8,122 bases of DNA, taken from Ignavibacteriaceae bacterium (GTDB lineage: Bacteria > Bacteroidota > Ignavibacteria > Ignavibacteriales > Ignavibacteriaceae). The stretch spans positions 1-8,122 of the forward strand of contig JANWIS010000182.1 of assembly GCA_025449775.1 (NCBI GenBank), in the 5' to 3' direction. Shown piece by piece: positions 6,049 to 8,122 of this stretch. The position numbers were made by a program, and so were the translations under genes. The notes under the pieces were generated by a model, which was not told the origin of the DNA, ran no database searches, and saw only the letters and a program-made list of their open reading frames with translations. Every line of letters starts with the position of its first letter. Positions within the stretch are counted from its first letter, which is position 1.

Positions 6049-6125
6049 ACGTCAGTAGCTCAATTGGCTAGAGCAGCGGTCTCCAAAACCGCAGGTTGGG
6101 GGTTCGAGTCCCTCCTGACGTGCCA
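6049..6125 (+). tRNA. tRNA-Trp(CCA), with encoded 3' CCA
   Basis: Anticodon CCA is at 6083-6085. The acceptor ACGTCAG (6049-6055) pairs fully with CTGACGT (6115-6121). The discriminator is G6122, the identity base of bacterial tRNA-Trp, followed by an encoded CCA (6123-6125). The D stem is GCTC/GAGC, the anticodon stem GCGGT/ACCGC around CTCCAAA, and the T loop TTCGAGT. The gene begins one base after the rpmG stop and is followed 21 bases later by secE, a position seen in many bacteria. It is the only one of the four tRNAs here with a genomic CCA; that could be chance or a real difference in 3' processing. Confidence 0.97.
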
Positions 6126-6146
6126 CCAATATAAATATATAGCACA

Positions 6147-6329
6147 ATGAAAGAAAAGATAAAAAGTTTTTTTGAAGACATAGTAAAAGAAATGAGAAAA
6201 GTAACCTGGCCCACAAAAGCCGAGCTGGTTGAATCTACAAAAATTGTTATTGTAGTTTGTATAATTCTAGCTGGTTTTGCGTACGTAATAGATATGTTAA
6301 TCAACCAGGTTATTAAAGGGATATTCTAA
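6147..6329 (+). CDS. secE: Preprotein translocase subunit SecE
   Basis: SecE is the small essential membrane subunit that clamps SecY in the SecYEG protein-export channel. The 60-residue protein is the short single-span form usual outside Enterobacteria. Residues 1-30 form the cytoplasmic amphipathic helix, with the hallmark KEMRKVTWPTKAEL (14-27). One membrane helix follows (about 32-55). The ATG at 6147 has no Shine-Dalgarno sequence and lies 21 bases after tRNA-Trp. No promoter is visible in that gap, so secE is probably read from upstream with the tRNAs. The gene ends 12 bases before nusG, the standard secE-nusG pair. Confidence 0.97.
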   Translation: MKEKIKSFFEDIVKEMRKVTWPTKAELVESTKIVIVVCIILAGFAYVIDMLINQVIKGIF

Positions 6330-6341
6330 AAGGTCAGATCA

Positions 6342-6878
6342 ATGGATGCAAAATGGTATGTGGTTCGAACATTTTCAGGACATGAAAATAAAGTTAAGCA
6401 GCTTCTTGAAACTGAGCTTCTGGATAATCAGCATTTAAAACCAAAAATTAAAGATATACTTGTTCCAACTGAAAAGGTATTCGAAGTAAAAGATGGTAAG
6501 AAGCGCAGCAAGACTAAAAATTTTTTTCCCGGTTATATTTTGGTTCAGGCTGAACTTGATAACCAGGTAAAAGATTTTATTCTGCGGACTCAATCGGTGA
6601 TGGGTTTTTTAGGAACGGGAAGTATTCCTAATCCGCTTCAGCCTGAGGAAGTTCGACGGATTGTTGGAAGAATAACTCAGAACGAAAGTACTGAAAGAAT
6701 GGAAACCATTTTCAGAGGTGGTGATTTGGTAAAGATTGTTGATGGTCCGTTTAATAATTTTAACGGAACCGTCCAAGAAGTGAATGAAGAAAAAATGAAA
6801 ATGAAAGTAATGGTTTCAATATTCGGGAGAAAGACTCCTGTGGAAATTGATTTTGTACAAGCAGAATTAGAAAAATAA
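6342..6878 (+). CDS. nusG: Transcription termination/antitermination factor NusG
   Basis: NusG binds RNA polymerase, affects pausing and Rho-dependent termination, and links transcription to the leading ribosome. The 178-residue length matches the simple two-domain form. The NGN domain (1-112) starts KWYVVRTFSGHENKV (4-18) and contains FFPGYILVQ (61-69) and VMGFLGTG (86-93). The KOW domain (about 124-178) has GDLVKIVDGPFNNFNGTV (127-144) and ends VEIDFVQAELEK. There is no insertion domain. A moderate Shine-Dalgarno sequence (AAGG, 6330-6333) sits eight bases before the ATG at the end of secE, suggesting coupled translation. rplK follows 24 bases later. Confidence 0.98.
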   Translation: MDAKWYVVRTFSGHENKVKQLLETELLDNQHLKPKIKDILVPTEKVFEVKDGKKRSKTKNFFPGYILVQAELDNQVKDFILRTQSVMGFLGTGSIPNPLQPEEVRRIVGRITQNESTERMETIFRGGDLVKIVDGPFNNFNGTVQEVNEEKMKMKVMVSIFGRKTPVEIDFVQAELEK

Positions 6879-6902
6879 ATATATCTCATAGGTTAATTAA
6901 TA

Positions 6903-7328
6903 ATGGCAAAAAAAATAGATAGTTTTATAAAATTGCAAATCCCTGCAGGCAAAGCAAATCCTTCTCCTCCGGTTGGACCAGCTTTAGGTCAAAAGGGAGT
7001 TAATATCATGGAATTTTGTAAACAGTTTAACGGCAGAACTCAGGATAAAGACGGAATGATCATTCCTGTTATTATTACTGTTTACTCCGATAAATCTTTT
7101 ACTTTTATTACTAAGACTCCTCCTGCAGCAATCCTTCTGAAAAAATTATCCAAGGTTGAAAAAGGTTCAGCTGAATCAAACAAAACAAAAGTTGGAAAAG
7201 TTACCAAGGCACACCTAAAGGAAATTGCTGAAATAAAAATGAAAGACCTGAATGCATTTGATATCGATCATGCAATGAGCATGATTGCCGGTACAGCAAG
7301 AAGTATGGGACTTACTGTAGAAGATTAA
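6903..7328 (+). CDS. rplK: 50S ribosomal protein L11
   Basis: L11 binds the GTPase-associated centre of 23S rRNA, takes part in factor binding and is needed for stringent-response activation by RelA. The 141 residues match the family length. The N-terminal domain (about 8-66) contains the proline-rich ANPSPPVGPALGQKGVNIM segment (18-36), which forms the thiostrepton/micrococcin contact surface, with Pro22, Pro23 and Pro26 present. The linker FITKTPPAA (68-76) leads to the rRNA-binding C-terminal domain (about 77-141), including MKDLNAFDIDHAMSMIAGTA (113-132). The start has only a weak TAGG at 6889-6892. The gene lies in the usual nusG-rplK-rplA order, with rplA 36 bases downstream. Confidence 0.98.
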   Translation: MAKKIDSFIKLQIPAGKANPSPPVGPALGQKGVNIMEFCKQFNGRTQDKDGMIIPVIITVYSDKSFTFITKTPPAAILLKKLSKVEKGSAESNKTKVGKVTKAHLKEIAEIKMKDLNAFDIDHAMSMIAGTARSMGLTVED

Positions 7329-7364
7329 TTCTAAAATAATCAGACAAAAATTTTTGGTTTAAAT

Positions 7365-8066
7365 ATGAAGCTCACAAAAAGAAATAAAGAAATTCAATCC
7401 AAAGTAAATAAGAACAAAGAATATAGCTTGCAGGATGCTGTAAAACTTCTTAAAGAAAGTTCTAAAGTAAAATTTATTGAATCGCTGGATTGTGCTATTC
7501 GTCTTGGAGTTGATCCCAGACATGCTGAACAAATGCTGAGAGGTACAGTTTCACTTCCGCATGGTACAGGAAAGAATGTAACAGTACTTGTAATAGCAAA
7601 AAGTACAAAGATACAGGACGCATTGGATGCAGGTGCTGATTATGCAGGCTTCGAAGAATATCTTGAAAAGATACGCAATGGATGGACTGACGTGGATGTT
7701 ATTATTGCTTCTCCTGATACAATGAGTGAGCTTGGTAAGTTGGGTAAAGTTCTTGGTCCAAAAGGTTTGATGCCTAATCCTAAAAGCGGACCGGTTACAC
7801 AGGATGTTGCACAAGCTGTAAAAGAAATTAAAGCAGGTAAGATTGAATTCAGAGTAGAGAAAAGTGGTATTGTTCATACATCATTAGGAAAACTTAATTT
7901 CCAGACTGATCAGCTTGTAGATAATGTTAAGACATTTATTAATACAATCATCAGAATGAAACCAGCTTCTGCTAAAGGACAGTATGTTAAAAGTCTATTT
8001 TTAACAACTACTATGGGACCTGGACTTAAAATCTCTAAAGAAGAATATACAACCAAACAGGTTTAA
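7365..8066 (+). CDS. rplA: 50S ribosomal protein L1
   Basis: L1 forms the mobile stalk that helps deacylated tRNA leave the E site; in many bacteria it also represses the rplK-rplA mRNA. The 233 residues match the normal length. Visible features are the N-terminal KLTKRNKEI start, the rRNA-contact LPHGTGK (64-70), the hallmark LGKVLGPKGLMPNPKSGPVT (126-145) and the C-terminal segment KGQYVKSLFLTTTMGPG (204-220). The ATG at 7365 gives the family N-terminus and has no Shine-Dalgarno sequence. I saw no clear L1-binding rRNA mimic in the leaders before rplK or rplA, so autoregulation cannot be judged. rplJ and rplL are expected just beyond the window. Confidence 0.98.
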   Translation: MKLTKRNKEIQSKVNKNKEYSLQDAVKLLKESSKVKFIESLDCAIRLGVDPRHAEQMLRGTVSLPHGTGKNVTVLVIAKSTKIQDALDAGADYAGFEEYLEKIRNGWTDVDVIIASPDTMSELGKLGKVLGPKGLMPNPKSGPVTQDVAQAVKEIKAGKIEFRVEKSGIVHTSLGKLNFQTDQLVDNVKTFINTIIRMKPASAKGQYVKSLFLTTTMGPGLKISKEEYTTKQV

Positions 8067-8122
8067 AAAGTTTACGCACTAATTAATTGCTTCTAACCGA
8101 CACGATTACATATAAAGTGAAA
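8067..8122 (+). other. Start of the rplA-rplJ intergenic leader
   Basis: These 56 bases follow the rplA stop and contain no start of a recognisable gene. In most bacteria this position holds the L10 (rplJ) leader RNA, where L10-L7/L12 binds to repress translation. Too little is present to fold or confirm it here; the label rests on position alone. Confidence 0.35.

Noticed and set aside
6068..6304. Reverse-strand open frame of 78 codons ending in GTRTPNLRFWRPLL
   Set aside because: It reads antisense through tRNA-Trp and secE. The GTRTPNLRFWRPLL-type peptide arises from translating the complement of a tRNA gene and is a known source of false protein annotations.
7551..7877. Reverse-strand open frame of 108 codons within rplA
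   Set aside because: It is antisense to the conserved core of L1 with a composition typical of a shadow frame; there is no independent support.

Overview
This AT-rich window reads as a chromosomal, housekeeping stretch from a bacterium of the Bacteroidota/Chlorobiota/Ignavibacteriota assemblage. The best taxonomic clue is the protein at 2093-3775, which ends in a type IX secretion (T9SS) sorting domain carrying NYPNPFNPTT. That form is especially common in Ignavibacteria and relatives. The mostly weak Shine-Dalgarno sequences and a promoter that fits the Bacteroidota-type consensus agree with this. The exact lineage is inference. Every gene lies on the + strand.

Region 1 (1-2056) is the middle of a respiratory complex I operon: the 3' end of nuoG, then nuoH one base later, then nuoI. 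The expected next gene, nuoJ, does not follow nuoI, so the nuo cluster is interrupted or split here.

Region 2 (2093-5366) holds two genes unrelated to complex I. The first is a secreted protein with a signal peptide, a LamG-like domain, an FN3-like domain and a T9SS C-terminal tail; its function is unknown. The second is a full-length YifB/ComM-family AAA+ ATPase with intact nucleotide-binding motifs.

Region 3 (5367-6125) is a stable-RNA block: tRNA-Tyr(GTA), a 172-base spacer, tRNA-Gly(TCC), tRNA-Thr(GGT), rpmG (ribosomal protein L33, 54 codons) and tRNA-Trp(CCA). A strong promoter candidate precedes tRNA-Tyr. The order resembles the Tyr-Gly-Thr-tuf-Trp-secE arrangement known from other bacteria, but tuf is missing and rpmG sits directly between tRNA-Thr and tRNA-Trp.

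Region 4 (6147-8122) is the conserved secE-nusG-rplK-rplA cluster, which normally runs on into rplJ-rplL-rpoB-rpoC. The window ends in the leader after rplA. This cluster links protein export (SecE), transcription elongation (NusG) and the ribosomal L11 and L1 stalk proteins.

I found no mobile element, CRISPR array, defence system or clearly new system. The items most worth a second look are the tRNA-mRNA-tRNA arrangement with a one-base rpmG/tRNA-Trp junction, the unusual bases in tRNA-Tyr, the missing tuf, the nuo cluster break and the uncharacterised T9SS cargo gene.
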